From positions 1 through 64,000 of the forward strand of contig NZ_FCOM02000008.1 in assembly GCF_001544695.2 (NCBI RefSeq): 64,000 bases of DNA, given 5' to 3'. Both the position numbers and the translations under genes were made by a program. Position 1 is the stretch's first letter. Every line of letters begins with the position of its first letter. This document shows positions 17,093-27,099 of the stretch, in pieces. Source of the stretch: Caballeronia arvi (GTDB taxonomy: Bacteria; Pseudomonadota; Gammaproteobacteria; Burkholderiales; Burkholderiaceae). Under the pieces are notes generated by a model. That model was not told the DNA's origin. It did not search any database and saw only the letters and a program-made list of their open reading frames with translations.

Positions 17093-18937
17093 AGCGGCGA
17101 GCGTTGCGTCTTGGAACGCGGCCATTCGATGCGCGCCTGCGCGGGCAGCGTGACGATGACGAGCTTCGTAAACAGGTTGATCTCCGCATAGAGTTCGAAG
17201 AAGCGATGCAGCAGCTCACCGAACAACATGACGTCGCCATCGCCGGAGAACGCGTGCGCGTCGAGCGTGATTTCGATCAGCACGCCCCGGTCCACCGCGC
17301 CGCCCGCCACTTCCTCCAGCAGTTCCTGCGACACATGCAGGATGCCCGAGAGACGCCGGCGGTTCAGTTCGTCGTTGGTCCAGTCGTAGAGGGCGAGCGC
17401 GCCGCGCAGCACTTCCGCGTTCATGAGCGAGAGGAAGTTCGGTGCGAGATGCGAGAGCACGCGCCATTGAAAGCGGTCGCCCGTCGGCGGATAGAGCGGC
17501 AAGGTCGGCGCGATGAGATTTCGCACGCCCGCGACGTTCGGCGTGCTTTCGGCGAGTTCGTCGAGACGTGCCTCGCGCAGACCTTTGCGCGGCAGCATGC
17601 CGTTCGTGCCGGTCACGCGCAACGACACGCTTTCTTCGGGCAGATCGGTCATCGATTCCCATGCGTGGCCGCCGAGGATGAGCCACGTCTCGTGCAGCCC
17701 GTCCATGCCGGGACGCACCCGCGTATGGAAATAGCGCTCGGGCGATTCATGCCGCAGCATCCCGCCGCGATGCCGGAACGTCGCGAATGGCACGTACTCG
17801 TAGCGCTCGGCCGTGACGTGATCGAACGATTCGACGGCATCGACGGAATAGGTTTCGACATGTTCGCCCTGATGCCCCGCGGGCACGACGCGATACTCGG
17901 TCTCGTGATGATCGATCAGGATCGGTTCTGCATCGAGCGCGAACAGGTTGATGACCGGCGCGCAGAAGAGCCGCACGTTGTCCTTGCTGAAGCGCTGGTC
18001 CGATGGATACGCGTGCTTCAGCACGAGTTCCAGTTCGAAGTGCGTCGACCCGACCGGCAGCTTCGCGATGTCGAAGCCGCAAATATCGACGAACAGAAAT
18101 TTCTCGCGGAACGTGAAGTATTTCGAGCAGCAACTGATAGCCCGAGAACGCGGCGTCCGCCTTCGGCCACAAACGCTCTTCCGCCGAAAAACCCGCGGGC
18201 TCGATCGTCACGCCATCGAGCGGGCGTGCTTCGCCGTCGCGCACTTCGGGCACGCGCCATTCGACCGAATCGACATGACGCGTGAGCGCGAGGTGCATCG
18301 CGAACGCGGTCGGCGGCTCCGCGTTCAGATGCAGGCGAATGCGCGACAGGTCCGTCTCCTCGCGACGCGTCGAATGATCGAGATCGAATGCGATGCGAAT
18401 CACCGAGCGGCCGTCGTGCCGCACAGTCGGTCCCGCGCGCGTGATATGCAGCGGCTGCAAGGTAACCGCCTGCGTCGTGCGATACAGGCACTGGACCGTG
18501 TTCGGCGCCGCGCCTTCGCCGCCTTCCTTCGGCGCGGCGATCGGCGCCGAGCGCACCGCGACTCCCGCGGGCACGAGCACGGTGCTCTGCATTTTCTCCG
18601 CGAGCGGCGTCAGTTGGACCACCGAAAGCGACGGAATCATGCGCAGGTAATGAGGCCACAAAAGACTGACGAGGCCTTCGGTCAGCTCCGGCAATTCGTC
18701 GTCGAGCTTTTGCTGAAGACGTCCGGTCAGGAACGCGAAGCCTTCGTACAAGCGTTCGACATAGGGATCGCGGTCGCCGACACGATCGAGATTGAGCATT
18801 CGCGCCCGGTCCGGATGCGCGCGCGCGAACTCGCGGCCGGCCTCGCGCAGATAGCGCATTTCGGCTTCGTAGTAGCGCAGGACGGGATCGTCGTTGCTGT
18901 TTATTTCGTTATCCAGATCGGTGTTCATGTTCATCAT
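17089..18937 (-). pseudogene. tssF: TssF baseplate gene interrupted by a one-base frameshift
   Basis: TssF is the central baseplate subunit of T6SS. Frame one (18937 to ~18120) encodes the normal N-terminus (PVLRYYEAEMRYLREAGREF) to FSGYQLLLE. The next codons should read YFTFREKF. That text continues perfectly in a second frame from ~18119 to the stop at 17089. One extra T in the plus-strand run at 18121-18123 (an extra A in GAAATAC on the coding strand) explains the shift. Both halves are otherwise undamaged, so this is either a very recent mutation or a sequencing error. As written, no full-length TssF is made. Confidence 0.85.
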
Positions 18938-18956
18938 TTCCCTTCGTCGATCACGC

Positions 18957-20540
18957 TTATGCCAGCGCGAGCGCGCGTGCCGGATCGAGCACCGTCAACT
19001 CGCCGCGCAGCTCGGCGATGCGAGTCGCGAGCGCAGGCTTGTCCGCGTCCTTGCGGCTGCTCATCGCCTTGAGCGCACGCAGCAGTTGTTGCTTCACCTC
19101 GAACATCAAGGCCGGTTCCCAGCGTATGAGCGGCAAGTCTTTGCCTGCAATATCGAGCTCGACGAGCAGCGCGAGCGCGGCGTCGGCGCGGCCTGCATGC
19201 TCGGCGACGCGCGCCATCACAAGCCGCTGCAAATAGCGATGCCGCTCCGTCTTCATGCCCGGCAGCGCGTCGAGCCACGCGAACGCGGCTTCGAGGCCGT
19301 CGCGCGCGAAAAGATCGCGTGCCTGCGCTTCGATCTCGGGCCAGTCGCCTGTCGCGCCGTCGTCGTGATCGGCGGAAACCGGCAGCGCCGCCACGCTTTC
19401 GCCTGCTTCGAGATCACGCACGACCGCATGGCGCGCGATCCATTCGAGCGTGGTGTCGTCGGCGAACGGCGTACCGTCGTTGAAAGCGAGCCGTTCGATG
19501 CCGGGCAGACGTTCGAGAAAGAGCGCGAAGTCGGCGCGCAGCACATCGCGCCACGCATCATAGGGCGCGCCCACGTTATCGAGCGCGACATGCTGAAAAT
19601 ATTGCAGATCGAACCACAGATGGTTGACGCCTTCCATGTACGCACCTTCCACGCGTTCGAGCAGCTCGTGCCATTGCTTCTGCAGAACGAGCCGCTTGAA
19701 CTGCTGACGCAGTTCCGCGCGCGGCGCGACGAGGCGCGTGCGCGCGCTTGCATCGGCGGGCGGGACTTCGTGCAGCGTGTCCCAGCGAATGCTGCGCACG
19801 AGGCGCACCGACGGCAGATAGCCGTTGTCCTGATTGCGCAGCCACGCGGCCATCGTGCGGGACTGATCGAGCAGATCGCGCGTCGAAGCGATCGGGCCTG
19901 CGGAGGCGAGCGCGGCGCTGGCCGCGATCGGTGCCGATGCGCTCGGCTCCGCGCTGGGCACCGCGTCGTCATTGCGCTCGAAACGCGCGATGAGCGTGCG
20001 CAGATTCGGCCGCGCCGCTTCGGCCCACGTACCCGCGCGTCCGACGATCACATCGAGCGCGGCGATGGCGCGTTCGAGATCGGCCGGCGCAAACGCGCCG
20101 CGGCTGTCGAGCAGATCGAGCATGCGCGTCGTCGCGAGCATCTCGAGCGCGCCGCGTTTTGCTTCGGCGCGCGCGGGATGCAGCGCTTCGCCGAACCGGT
20201 CGACGAATGCGGCAATCAGCTCGAGGCCGTCCGCGAAACCGGCGGGACCGTCCTGCCGCAGACGCGCGTAGGCGTAGTAGCCGGCGACGCGCAAATCCTT
20301 GCCCGTGTCCTTCGTCAACTGTTCGCATGCGCGGATAATCAGCGCATCGTCGATATCGGACAGCTTGCTTGCTTCGTCCTTCGCCTCGAAGAATGCGTCT
20401 TCGTAGCCGGGATCGCGGCCCACGCCGTCATCGCCCGATAACGGCGCAAGCCATGCATCCCATGTTTCGAGGCGCGTACGCGCCATCTGTTCGGCATCGC
20501 GCGATGGGAACAGCGCCTTCAACAATCCTGCGAGCATCAT
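18957..20540 (-). CDS. tssA: Type VI secretion protein TssA
   Basis: T6SS cap/baseplate-associated protein that coordinates tail assembly. The 527-residue product has an ImpA-type N-terminal region (ALIIRACEQLTKDTGKDLRVAGYYAYARL, then DGLELIAAFVDRFGEALHP). The C-terminal region is VasJ-like (LFARDGLEAAFAWLDAL, WEPALMFEVKQQLLRAL). It starts at the ATG sharing ATGA with the tssM stop, and the longer open frame upstream is a shadow of tssM. It is followed by tssF after about 20 bases. Confidence 0.88.
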   Translation of the reverse strand: MMLAGLLKALFPSRDAEQMARTRLETWDAWLAPLSGDDGVGRDPGYEDAFFEAKDEASKLSDIDDALIIRACEQLTKDTGKDLRVAGYYAYARLRQDGPAGFADGLELIAAFVDRFGEALHPARAEAKRGALEMLATTRMLDLLDSRGAFAPADLERAIAALDVIVGRAGTWAEAARPNLRTLIARFERNDDAVPSAEPSASAPIAASAALASAGPIASTRDLLDQSRTMAAWLRNQDNGYLPSVRLVRSIRWDTLHEVPPADASARTRLVAPRAELRQQFKRLVLQKQWHELLERVEGAYMEGVNHLWFDLQYFQHVALDNVGAPYDAWRDVLRADFALFLERLPGIERLAFNDGTPFADDTTLEWIARHAVVRDLEAGESVAALPVSADHDDGATGDWPEIEAQARDLFARDGLEAAFAWLDALPGMKTERHRYLQRLVMARVAEHAGRADAALALLVELDIAGKDLPLIRWEPALMFEVKQQLLRALKAMSSRKDADKPALATRIAELRGELTVLDPARALALA

Positions 20541-23500
20541 CGTGCCTCCACTGTTTTGATCTGTGGCAACGGCACGCCTACTCGCGCCGCGGCGGTCAGC
20601 GCGCCCGGCGGCAACGGCGGCGGCGTCGCGATGGTCTGCTTCTGCGCTTCCTTCGCCGGATTGGTCACGAAGATGCGCGAGGGCAACGTGAAGTGACGAA
20701 GCGCGAGGACGTCGAGCGGACCTGCGCCTGCATCGGCGCGCAACTGCACGGCGAGCGGCAACGCCTGACTCTGATCGGGCGTCCATGAAAGCAGATAGCG
20801 CGCGCCGTCCTGTTGCGTGACTTTCGCGCGTTCGAGCAGACGGATCAGCCCGAAGCGGCCCGGTTCATCGAGCGCCGAACGCAAACCGCCCTGCGCCGTT
20901 TGCCATTCGACATGCGTGACGTTTTCCAGCGCCTGGCCCGGCCATTCGAACGGACTCCATTCCTCTTTCTGATTGAAGTACCGGAACTCGCGTCCGGCGA
21001 GCACGAAGGTCATGTCGGTGACGCCCGGCGTCGGCACGCCGCGCAGTTCGAAACGGATGCGTGCATCGCCGTTGGGGAACATGACCGTCGATGCGCGCGT
21101 GAGCGTGTTCAATGCAGCGAGGAACGCGGGATCGAGCGCGAGCGTGCCTTGATTTGCGCCTTGAGCCGCGACCCAGTGATCGCCCTGACGCTCGATGACG
21201 CCTGCAAGCTGCGTCGACACGAATTGCGTGATGACGCCGTTGTCGAGGCGCATGAAGCGCGCCATGTCGGGCAGCGAGGCGTCGTTGTCCGAATCCGCGA
21301 ACGGATAGCGCGCGCCGAAATTGCGGTTCCAGTCCGCGAGGATCGACGTGCGCCAGATTTCGTTCAGGCTCGCGGACGCCGGTTGCACGACGACGTGCCA
21401 CGTCTGGTCGAGCGGCGCTTCGAAGAGCTTGCCGAAACCGGACCATTGCTCGCCGAGGCTCGCGGCGAGACGGCTGGCGTAGTCGCGGCTGTCGGCGAGA
21501 TCGGAGGTCTTGCCTTGCAGCATCGCTTGCGCGGCGATGCGCGACATCGCGTCGGGGTCGGCGCTCGACATCATCTGCTGCGTTTTGAGGCGCATGGCGG
21601 TGACGCGCTCGAGATAGCGCGGCAGACTCAGGTCGCCTGTTTGCTGTTGTTGGGCTTTCGGATTATTGGGCACATCGCTGCCGGTCAGGCGCAGGATCGG
21701 TGCGAAGGCTGTCGCAAGCTGCGAACGTTGCGGCTCTGCGCGTTTCGACGGGTCTTTCTCGTCCGCGCCGACGAGTTGCTGCGCTTTCGAAATCAGGTTG
21801 TCCGATAGCGATTGCGTCGACGCGCCCGCGTTTGCGTGATAGACGATTGCGTTCATCAGCGCGACGAGCGGCGAACGTTGCGGGTCGCCCAGCAGCGTGA
21901 GTTGATCGACCGTGCCCGACAGCGACGCTGCGTTCTGCCAGCGGATGCTGTTCAGGAACTGCGCCCAGGCGCGCGCGTAATCGTCGAAGTAGCGTTGACG
22001 GAGTTCGGCTTTCAGGGTCGAGGGCGCGGTGTCGATTTGCTTCGCGTCCGATAGCACCCAGTCGCCGGCGATGGCGTGCTGTTCGCTGGCTTCGTCGATC
22101 GCCTTCGGGATGCGCTCGTCCCACGCGGCGCGGGTGAAGACGCCGGGGATCGTCGCGGACGTGTTGAAGAGGCCGCGGCTCGGGTGGTCGCCCAGCAGCG
22201 TGGCAAGTGTGATCGGCGGGTACTTCGGCTTTGCTTCTTCGATGATCTGCTGGTAGATCGCATCGGTCGAATTCTGGATGCCGCGCACGCCGATGATCGT
22301 CTGGCGCGTGGACGCGACCAGACTCGCGTCGGCCGTGATGGCCGGCGCCGCGTCACGTTTCAGATGGCTCGCGTAGAAGGCGATCGCATGTTGGCGCAGG
22401 TCTTCCCATGTGCCTTGCGTGACCGAAGCGTTTTGCGCACGCGTCGGTGCGTTCGTCGCCAACAGTTGCGTGGTCAGGAATGAAGAGTCGGCATGCTCGG
22501 GATGAGCGAGCATCAGGTAGGTCTTGAGCGTGTCGTACGCCGCCTGCACTTGCGTGTTGCCGCCGCTCGCGATTTCGGCATCGGAGAGGGAGGCGAGCTG
22601 GGTCAGGCGGGCTTCGAGCCTGGTTTGGATCGGCGCGATCAGCACTCGGGAGGCGGCGCTCTGGTAGGCGGGCCGGAGAGCGTCCAGTAATGCGGCGTCG
22701 TGGTTCAGGCCGAAGCGGGTTAGCCAGGGGGCGCCTTCGGCGCGGTGGGTTTCGAGTGTGTCGAGCTGTTTGTCGAGGTTGTCGAGCGCGATGAGAGCCT
22801 GGCTTGGATCCCGTGTCGCTTCGAGTCTTGTCAAAGTCGTGGCGGCTTCTTGTAGCGTCGCACGGTTTGAGATACCGGCGATCAGCGTGCTGACGGTCCA
22901 CAGCGCGACCGCGGCGGTTGTCGCCCAAGCCGCGGTCGTCGAGAACGAAATGCCCACGCGACGGCCGTGCACCTTGCGACTGTGGGTGGCGATGGACTGC
23001 CAAAGCCCGTCGCGGGACACGCCCGTGCTTGGCAAAGTCGAATCCACCTGCTCGTCTGCCTGAGCGTCCGTTTCCGGCTCGTGGGGAATTGGCGCAAACA
23101 GCAGACCATGAACGGCAGTGCGCCATATCCGCGAGCTTCCCACCCTCACGACTAAGTCGACGAGAGTTCCGCGCAATTGCGCTATTTGTTGAGATAGTTC
23201 CGCCGCGACTCGGTCATAGGGATCGAGGGAAAGACGCGCGACACCGACATCAGATAAGTCGCCTGCCAGACGCGCGAGCGAGCTATCGATGTATTCCTTG
23301 TCCGCGCATGGTCCAGACCAGAGATACCCGACACTCTCGTCGTGTTTGAACAGGTTGCCGGTGCACGCCTTGACGTTCAACAGATACGCCGGCGCAGCCC
23401 AGCGCAGGAGGCGCGCATGTCGTGCAATCCGTTGTGCCAAGAGTTCGGCATCGAACGGCTTATTCGATGAATCCTCGGCGCGCGTGAGCGCAACGATCGC

Positions 23501-24085
23501 ATCGATCGGACGACGGCGACGAAGCTTGCGAACGTCAGTGAGCCAAGCTGCATCGGGTTCCCCGTCGCTTTGGCTTCCGTTTATCAACAGCGCGTCGTTC
23601 ACGAACTGCCAGCCAGCAGCAGTAAGCCCGGGCGCTACGCCTTCCACCAACGATCCTTCCCCGCTCAATAGAATCCAGCGGACGCGATGTTTCCAGCGCA
23701 AACCATATCGGTCGCGCAACGCATTGCGCAGTGATTCCTTGCGTTTGAGGCGTTCGTCGTTGTCCATACCGCCGTCTAGGGCGCTCGACCGAGCCTGCTT
23801 GATTTCGTCGTACCGGCGAAACCAGCGCATTGCGTTCAGAGAAGCGACCCACAGCACCGCCCCCTCCAGAAGCTTGGTCAGGAGGAGAAGGACCAGAAAC
23901 ACCGACAGCAACGAGAGTTCAGCGATGATCAGACGGTTCCCCGACAGGCCGATGCTCTCCCCCTTCACGGCCAGGCTGAGAGCAAGAGCCAGATAGATGA
24001 TAAAAATTGCAATGCCGATGAACAGTCCAACGGATGCTTCCTTTTTTTGATTTTCTTTCTCTGCCTTCACGTTTCTTTCCTGCAT
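20537..24085 (-). CDS. tssM: Type VI secretion inner-membrane protein TssM (IcmF/VasK)
   Basis: Large inner-membrane component of the T6SS envelope complex, linking TssL in the membrane to TssJ in the periplasm. The 1182-residue length is normal. Two N-terminal membrane helices lie at about residues 19-41 and 53-72, and a third is near 385. The long periplasmic C-terminus ends in the TssJ-binding region. The cytoplasmic domain reads WILLSGEGSLVEGVAPGL where many TssM have a Walker A loop, and no GxxxxGK[ST] is present. It overlaps the preceding gene by about 19 bases. Confidence 0.92.
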   Translation of the reverse strand: MQERNVKAEKENQKKEASVGLFIGIAIFIIYLALALSLAVKGESIGLSGNRLIIAELSLLSVFLVLLLLTKLLEGAVLWVASLNAMRWFRRYDEIKQARSSALDGGMDNDERLKRKESLRNALRDRYGLRWKHRVRWILLSGEGSLVEGVAPGLTAAGWQFVNDALLINGSQSDGEPDAAWLTDVRKLRRRRPIDAIVALTRAEDSSNKPFDAELLAQRIARHARLLRWAAPAYLLNVKACTGNLFKHDESVGYLWSGPCADKEYIDSSLARLAGDLSDVGVARLSLDPYDRVAAELSQQIAQLRGTLVDLVVRVGSSRIWRTAVHGLLFAPIPHEPETDAQADEQVDSTLPSTGVSRDGLWQSIATHSRKVHGRRVGISFSTTAAWATTAAVALWTVSTLIAGISNRATLQEAATTLTRLEATRDPSQALIALDNLDKQLDTLETHRAEGAPWLTRFGLNHDAALLDALRPAYQSAASRVLIAPIQTRLEARLTQLASLSDAEIASGGNTQVQAAYDTLKTYLMLAHPEHADSSFLTTQLLATNAPTRAQNASVTQGTWEDLRQHAIAFYASHLKRDAAPAITADASLVASTRQTIIGVRGIQNSTDAIYQQIIEEAKPKYPPITLATLLGDHPSRGLFNTSATIPGVFTRAAWDERIPKAIDEASEQHAIAGDWVLSDAKQIDTAPSTLKAELRQRYFDDYARAWAQFLNSIRWQNAASLSGTVDQLTLLGDPQRSPLVALMNAIVYHANAGASTQSLSDNLISKAQQLVGADEKDPSKRAEPQRSQLATAFAPILRLTGSDVPNNPKAQQQQTGDLSLPRYLERVTAMRLKTQQMMSSADPDAMSRIAAQAMLQGKTSDLADSRDYASRLAASLGEQWSGFGKLFEAPLDQTWHVVVQPASASLNEIWRTSILADWNRNFGARYPFADSDNDASLPDMARFMRLDNGVITQFVSTQLAGVIERQGDHWVAAQGANQGTLALDPAFLAALNTLTRASTVMFPNGDARIRFELRGVPTPGVTDMTFVLAGREFRYFNQKEEWSPFEWPGQALENVTHVEWQTAQGGLRSALDEPGRFGLIRLLERAKVTQQDGARYLLSWTPDQSQALPLAVQLRADAGAGPLDVLALRHFTLPSRIFVTNPAKEAQKQTIATPPPLPPGALTAAARVGVPLPQIKTVEAR

Positions 24086-25290
24086 ACCAACGCGGTCAAT
24101 TCATCGCCTTGTACGTTCAAAACCAATTGAGGGCTCGAGGTCGAATCGGCGTTCGCAGTCGCGAGCGCCACGGCAAGCCAGGCGCCGGCGTCCGAGCAGT
24201 CTCCGACCGACGCCTCGATTTGCTGCCACGGAATCGTCTCATCAAGATTTGCTGCACCGCGCACGCGACCAAGATCATCAGTTGGCGAACCTTGAATCCA
24301 TACGGTATCCAAATTATTCGACTCCGCTTTGCCCCAACGCGTACTTTGCTCGATCACCTTTTGCACTTTGCCGCTGGCTGGACGGTGCAAACGCAGCGCA
24401 CCAGCATTCACGCCTTTAGAACGAGGATCGCTGAGCAGCAGCGCCGTGCCCACTTCGGCTGCCGCGTCGTCGAGCATTTCGCTGATGGCATCGCGAAGTT
24501 GTATTGCGATGACCAGATGAGACGTCTTCGCATCCTCGCGATCAAGCCAGTCGTCCGTCGCGAAGATCGATAGCCTCTCTTCAAATTCAATTCGCAAAAG
24601 AGAAGGCACGCGCCGCGCCTTCAGAGCGCGGCGCAACTGCTCGACGACCGGCTCCGGGTTGATTCGAGAGTGCAGGCTGAGATGCACGTGCAGGAAATGC
24701 TGGGTGGGCAAGTTCGTCAGCGATCCCGAAACGTCATCCAGAAGCCGCGCAATCAGCCAATCGCACACGGCGAGCTGACGAGTGTATTCGCCAAGCTCAT
24801 TGCCTGGGTAAAACGGCTCGCCTGGCAGTTCGATCCATCGAGCATGCACGTCCTTGCCGGGAAACGCCGCGCTCGGGCGTAGCTCCGATCGAACCTTTCC
24901 ATTTAGGATGCTTTGGAGACTGTTCTCTTCGTCGTCCGAGGAAAAACGCCATCCGTATCCGCAAATGGCTAAAGGCCGGCTGGCCGCGACGTGACACGCC
25001 TGCTCCGCCTGTTCGCTAACTTCGTTCTGAGCGAGCGCGGATCTATGGACTGTGTGCCCATGAGCCAGGCTCGAGATGAACAGAAAGCTCCAACCAAGTA
25101 CGGGATAGCCCACCGCGCATAGCCAGAACCACGCGCTATTCGTCGGCTCTCGCTCTTTCCAGAGAAGTACAGTGACCGTCGCGCCGATAAAAACGGCCAG
25201 GCACAGCAACGGAATCCAAACAACGGCGGACGGTTGCCGAACCGACGGAACTTCCACCCTCGGTGGAACACGCTCAAAATCAATCGGCAT
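24067..25290 (-). CDS. T6SS-linked membrane protein of unknown function
   Basis: A 407-residue protein I cannot assign. It has two hydrophobic segments near the N-terminus (VVWIPLLCLAVFIGATVTVLL and FWLCAVGYPVLGWSFLFIS), then a ~330-residue soluble region with no recognised catalytic motif. It lies between PAAR and tssM and overlaps the tssM start, so it was probably acquired with that arm. The start is uncertain: ATG 25290 follows the PAAR stop directly, while a GTG at 25341 would overlap PAAR by ~47 bases. A role in effector loading or membrane-complex accessory function is a guess. Confidence 0.7.
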   Translation of the reverse strand: MPIDFERVPPRVEVPSVRQPSAVVWIPLLCLAVFIGATVTVLLWKEREPTNSAWFWLCAVGYPVLGWSFLFISSLAHGHTVHRSALAQNEVSEQAEQACHVAASRPLAICGYGWRFSSDDEENSLQSILNGKVRSELRPSAAFPGKDVHARWIELPGEPFYPGNELGEYTRQLAVCDWLIARLLDDVSGSLTNLPTQHFLHVHLSLHSRINPEPVVEQLRRALKARRVPSLLRIEFEERLSIFATDDWLDREDAKTSHLVIAIQLRDAISEMLDDAAAEVGTALLLSDPRSKGVNAGALRLHRPASGKVQKVIEQSTRWGKAESNNLDTVWIQGSPTDDLGRVRGAANLDETIPWQQIEASVGDCSDAGAWLAVALATANADSTSSPQLVLNVQGDELTALVCRKET

Positions 25291-25294
25291 CGAC

Positions 25295-25552
25295 TTAACG
25301 GACCGAGGCGCCGCTTGATGAGGCGATGAGATAGGCGCCACACTCGGTGTGATCTCCGTCGCGCGCGAGGGGTGTCGTGCCGTCTTTGATGCGCTGACTG
25401 CCTTCGATGATCAGGTTATCGCCGTGGAGCGGGCACGAAACCGTGTCGCCGATGCGCGCGGCTCGTCGTCCTTTCACTGTGATTCGATGCGAGCCGGTCA
25501 GGACAGTGCCGCCGTGGCTGGTGGCGTCGCCTTCGTAGATTAGGTTTTTCAT
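25295..25552 (-). CDS. PAAR-domain spike-tip protein
   Basis: An 85-residue PAAR protein that would cap the VgrG spike and carry effectors. The whole chain is one PAAR domain: an N-terminal GDATSHGGTVLTGS, a middle RRAARIGDTVSCPLHGDN and a late ARDGDHTECGAYLIAS, with the conserved His/Cys residues of the zinc site. There is no C-terminal toxic extension, so it is an adaptor. The AT-rich effector/immunity-like genes lie directly upstream. Confidence 0.93.
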   Translation of the reverse strand: MKNLIYEGDATSHGGTVLTGSHRITVKGRRAARIGDTVSCPLHGDNLIIEGSQRIKDGTTPLARDGDHTECGAYLIASSSGASVR

Positions 25553-25612
25553 GTTGATGGTGCGGGGTCCGAAGCGTTGCCGCTGCTCGCTGGCGAAAAA
25601 TCGCTGTAAAGA

Positions 25613-26098
25613 CTACTGCATTGGAGAAATTGATTTGAAACTTTCCCTGGGCAGTTTCGAATAGGCTAATTGACGTATCGACGCATCATTCTCACAAATC
25701 AAGTTTGCGATTTTCTTCGTTTTCCGATAGACCGCCACCCCCGCACTTGAGTCCGCACCGTCGACCGTCCTAACAGTTCGATCATAAATAATATAGGTAT
25801 ATTTCCCGTTCGAAAATCTTATGTGAGCCTCACCTCCACCTATATCCGGTGCACTGGAGAATAAGAATCGTGCGTCTTTCTGATCCCGACTAGCAATAAA
25901 CATGTCCGTCTTTCCCGACGAGCTCGCTCGATACGTAACGGCGCCAGTCTGACTCGATAGACACAATACAACTGTCGAGCTTGGAAGCTGACAATCAAAA
26001 ATCACCGAGCCAGAATCGCCACATACTCCATCGGCGCGCGCCTGCGGTGTCATTATTGCAGCGATAGTCGTACTAGCGACAAGCATCTTTATTTTCAT
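25613..26098 (-). CDS. Small secreted protein, possible immunity factor
   Basis: An unrecognised 161-residue protein with a Sec signal peptide (MKIKMLVASTTIAAIMTPQARA) and a mature domain rich in beta-strand-like segments, with four cysteines. Its composition is visibly AT-richer than the tss genes. It lies between the 318-residue exported protein and PAAR. A periplasmic location beside a predicted peptidoglycan-acting effector makes an immunity role possible, but nothing in the sequence proves it. Confidence 0.65.
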   Translation of the reverse strand: MKIKMLVASTTIAAIMTPQARADGVCGDSGSVIFDCQLPSSTVVLCLSSQTGAVTYRASSSGKTDMFIASRDQKDARFLFSSAPDIGGGEAHIRFSNGKYTYIIYDRTVRTVDGADSSAGVAVYRKTKKIANLICENDASIRQLAYSKLPRESFKSISPMQ

Positions 26099-26142
26099 GG
26101 CACTTCTTATGGACTTTTAATTATTTAACCACGACTGACTAT

Positions 26143-27099
26143 TCAGTCGGCAACCAAGTCGGATTCAAGAATCCATTTAACTATAGGCCGGCCACCTGAT
26201 CGATGATATTCAATCAACACCCAGCCGCTCTGTTTTTCGTCCTGCAAAGACACGACGTCACCCAGTACCAGATAGGCTTTTGTACGCGCGCCGAGGTCAG
26301 GCGTATCATACAACCAAGCTTTCGAAACACTGACTCTCATCGAAGATGCATTTTTTGAGAGGGGAAGTCGTGTTTCGATGTAGAGAGCGTCATCGACAGC
26401 ACCTTCCTTCCTCAGTTGGCGGACAATGCTCAAGTAATTGTCTCCGTTGCGAGGGCTGGGCGAATCGCAAGCGAGGAGATTGGATATCCCAAAATCCTGC
26501 GAAATGAATTCGCGTATGCCAACCCGTTTGTCGGATCTGCTGAAATCGTTCCAGAGCGATTCTGCGCTCGCGGTGGTTCTCTTTAGCATCTCAGCCGTCC
26601 GATCGGTTTCTCCAATCAACCAATTGTCACCGTGCGAAGCCCAGGCACCGCCACACACCTCTCCGGTCGGCATCGAAACGATACATCCGGTGGCTGTTTT
26701 TATTACCGGACAATATTCTCTTCCCTCGACCCTCGGCGCTTCGCCTTTTGTCTCCAGTGTGCCCTGCCTCACAACTGACAGAATCACATAATTTCCACTT
26801 GGAGACACCTGCGTTGAATAGAAATCTTCAAAAAGCATCCCGCCCATCTGGTTGAGCTGCTCTTCGGGAAAGAGCGGAATTCGCTTCCCGGTACTGGTCT
26901 TCAACGATGCACTGGCCCAGCCGTCTCCGAATTTTCTCTTTTTCAGCCCGGACAATTTACCCTGAAATTCGATGACAGCACCTCCAGGTAGGGTATTAAC
27001 CGAAGTAGGCGATGACGAAGCGACCGCACCTGTCAAGTAGAGACTGACAAGTGAAATCGCGGTTTGTAAAAATATTAAGCGAACGTTCCTGCTTGTCAT
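26143..27099 (-). CDS. Exported SH3-like protein, putative immunity partner of the effector
   Basis: A 318-residue protein with a signal peptide ending near LTGAVASS. Its C-terminal ~65 residues (MRVSVSKAWLYDTPD to VKWILESDL) fit a bacterial SH3 domain, often found in periplasmic or wall-associated proteins. The middle part is unrecognised. The ATG shares ATGA with the stop of the upstream effector candidate, the tight coupling common in toxin-immunity pairs. The region is AT-rich compared with its surroundings. The immunity function is inferred from context. Confidence 0.7.
   Translation of the reverse strand: MTSRNVRLIFLQTAISLVSLYLTGAVASSSPTSVNTLPGGAVIEFQGKLSGLKKRKFGDGWASASLKTSTGKRIPLFPEEQLNQMGGMLFEDFYSTQVSPSGNYVILSVVRQGTLETKGEAPRVEGREYCPVIKTATGCIVSMPTGEVCGGAWASHGDNWLIGETDRTAEMLKRTTASAESLWNDFSRSDKRVGIREFISQDFGISNLLACDSPSPRNGDNYLSIVRQLRKEGAVDDALYIETRLPLSKNASSMRVSVSKAWLYDTPDLGARTKAYLVLGDVVSLQDEKQSGWVLIEYHRSGGRPIVKWILESDLVAD

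Noticed and set aside
18110-18130. Programmed ribosomal frameshift in tssF
   Set aside because: A +1 shift at GAAATAC with no known slippery or stimulatory signal is less likely than mutation or sequencing error; TssF is not known to be frameshifted.
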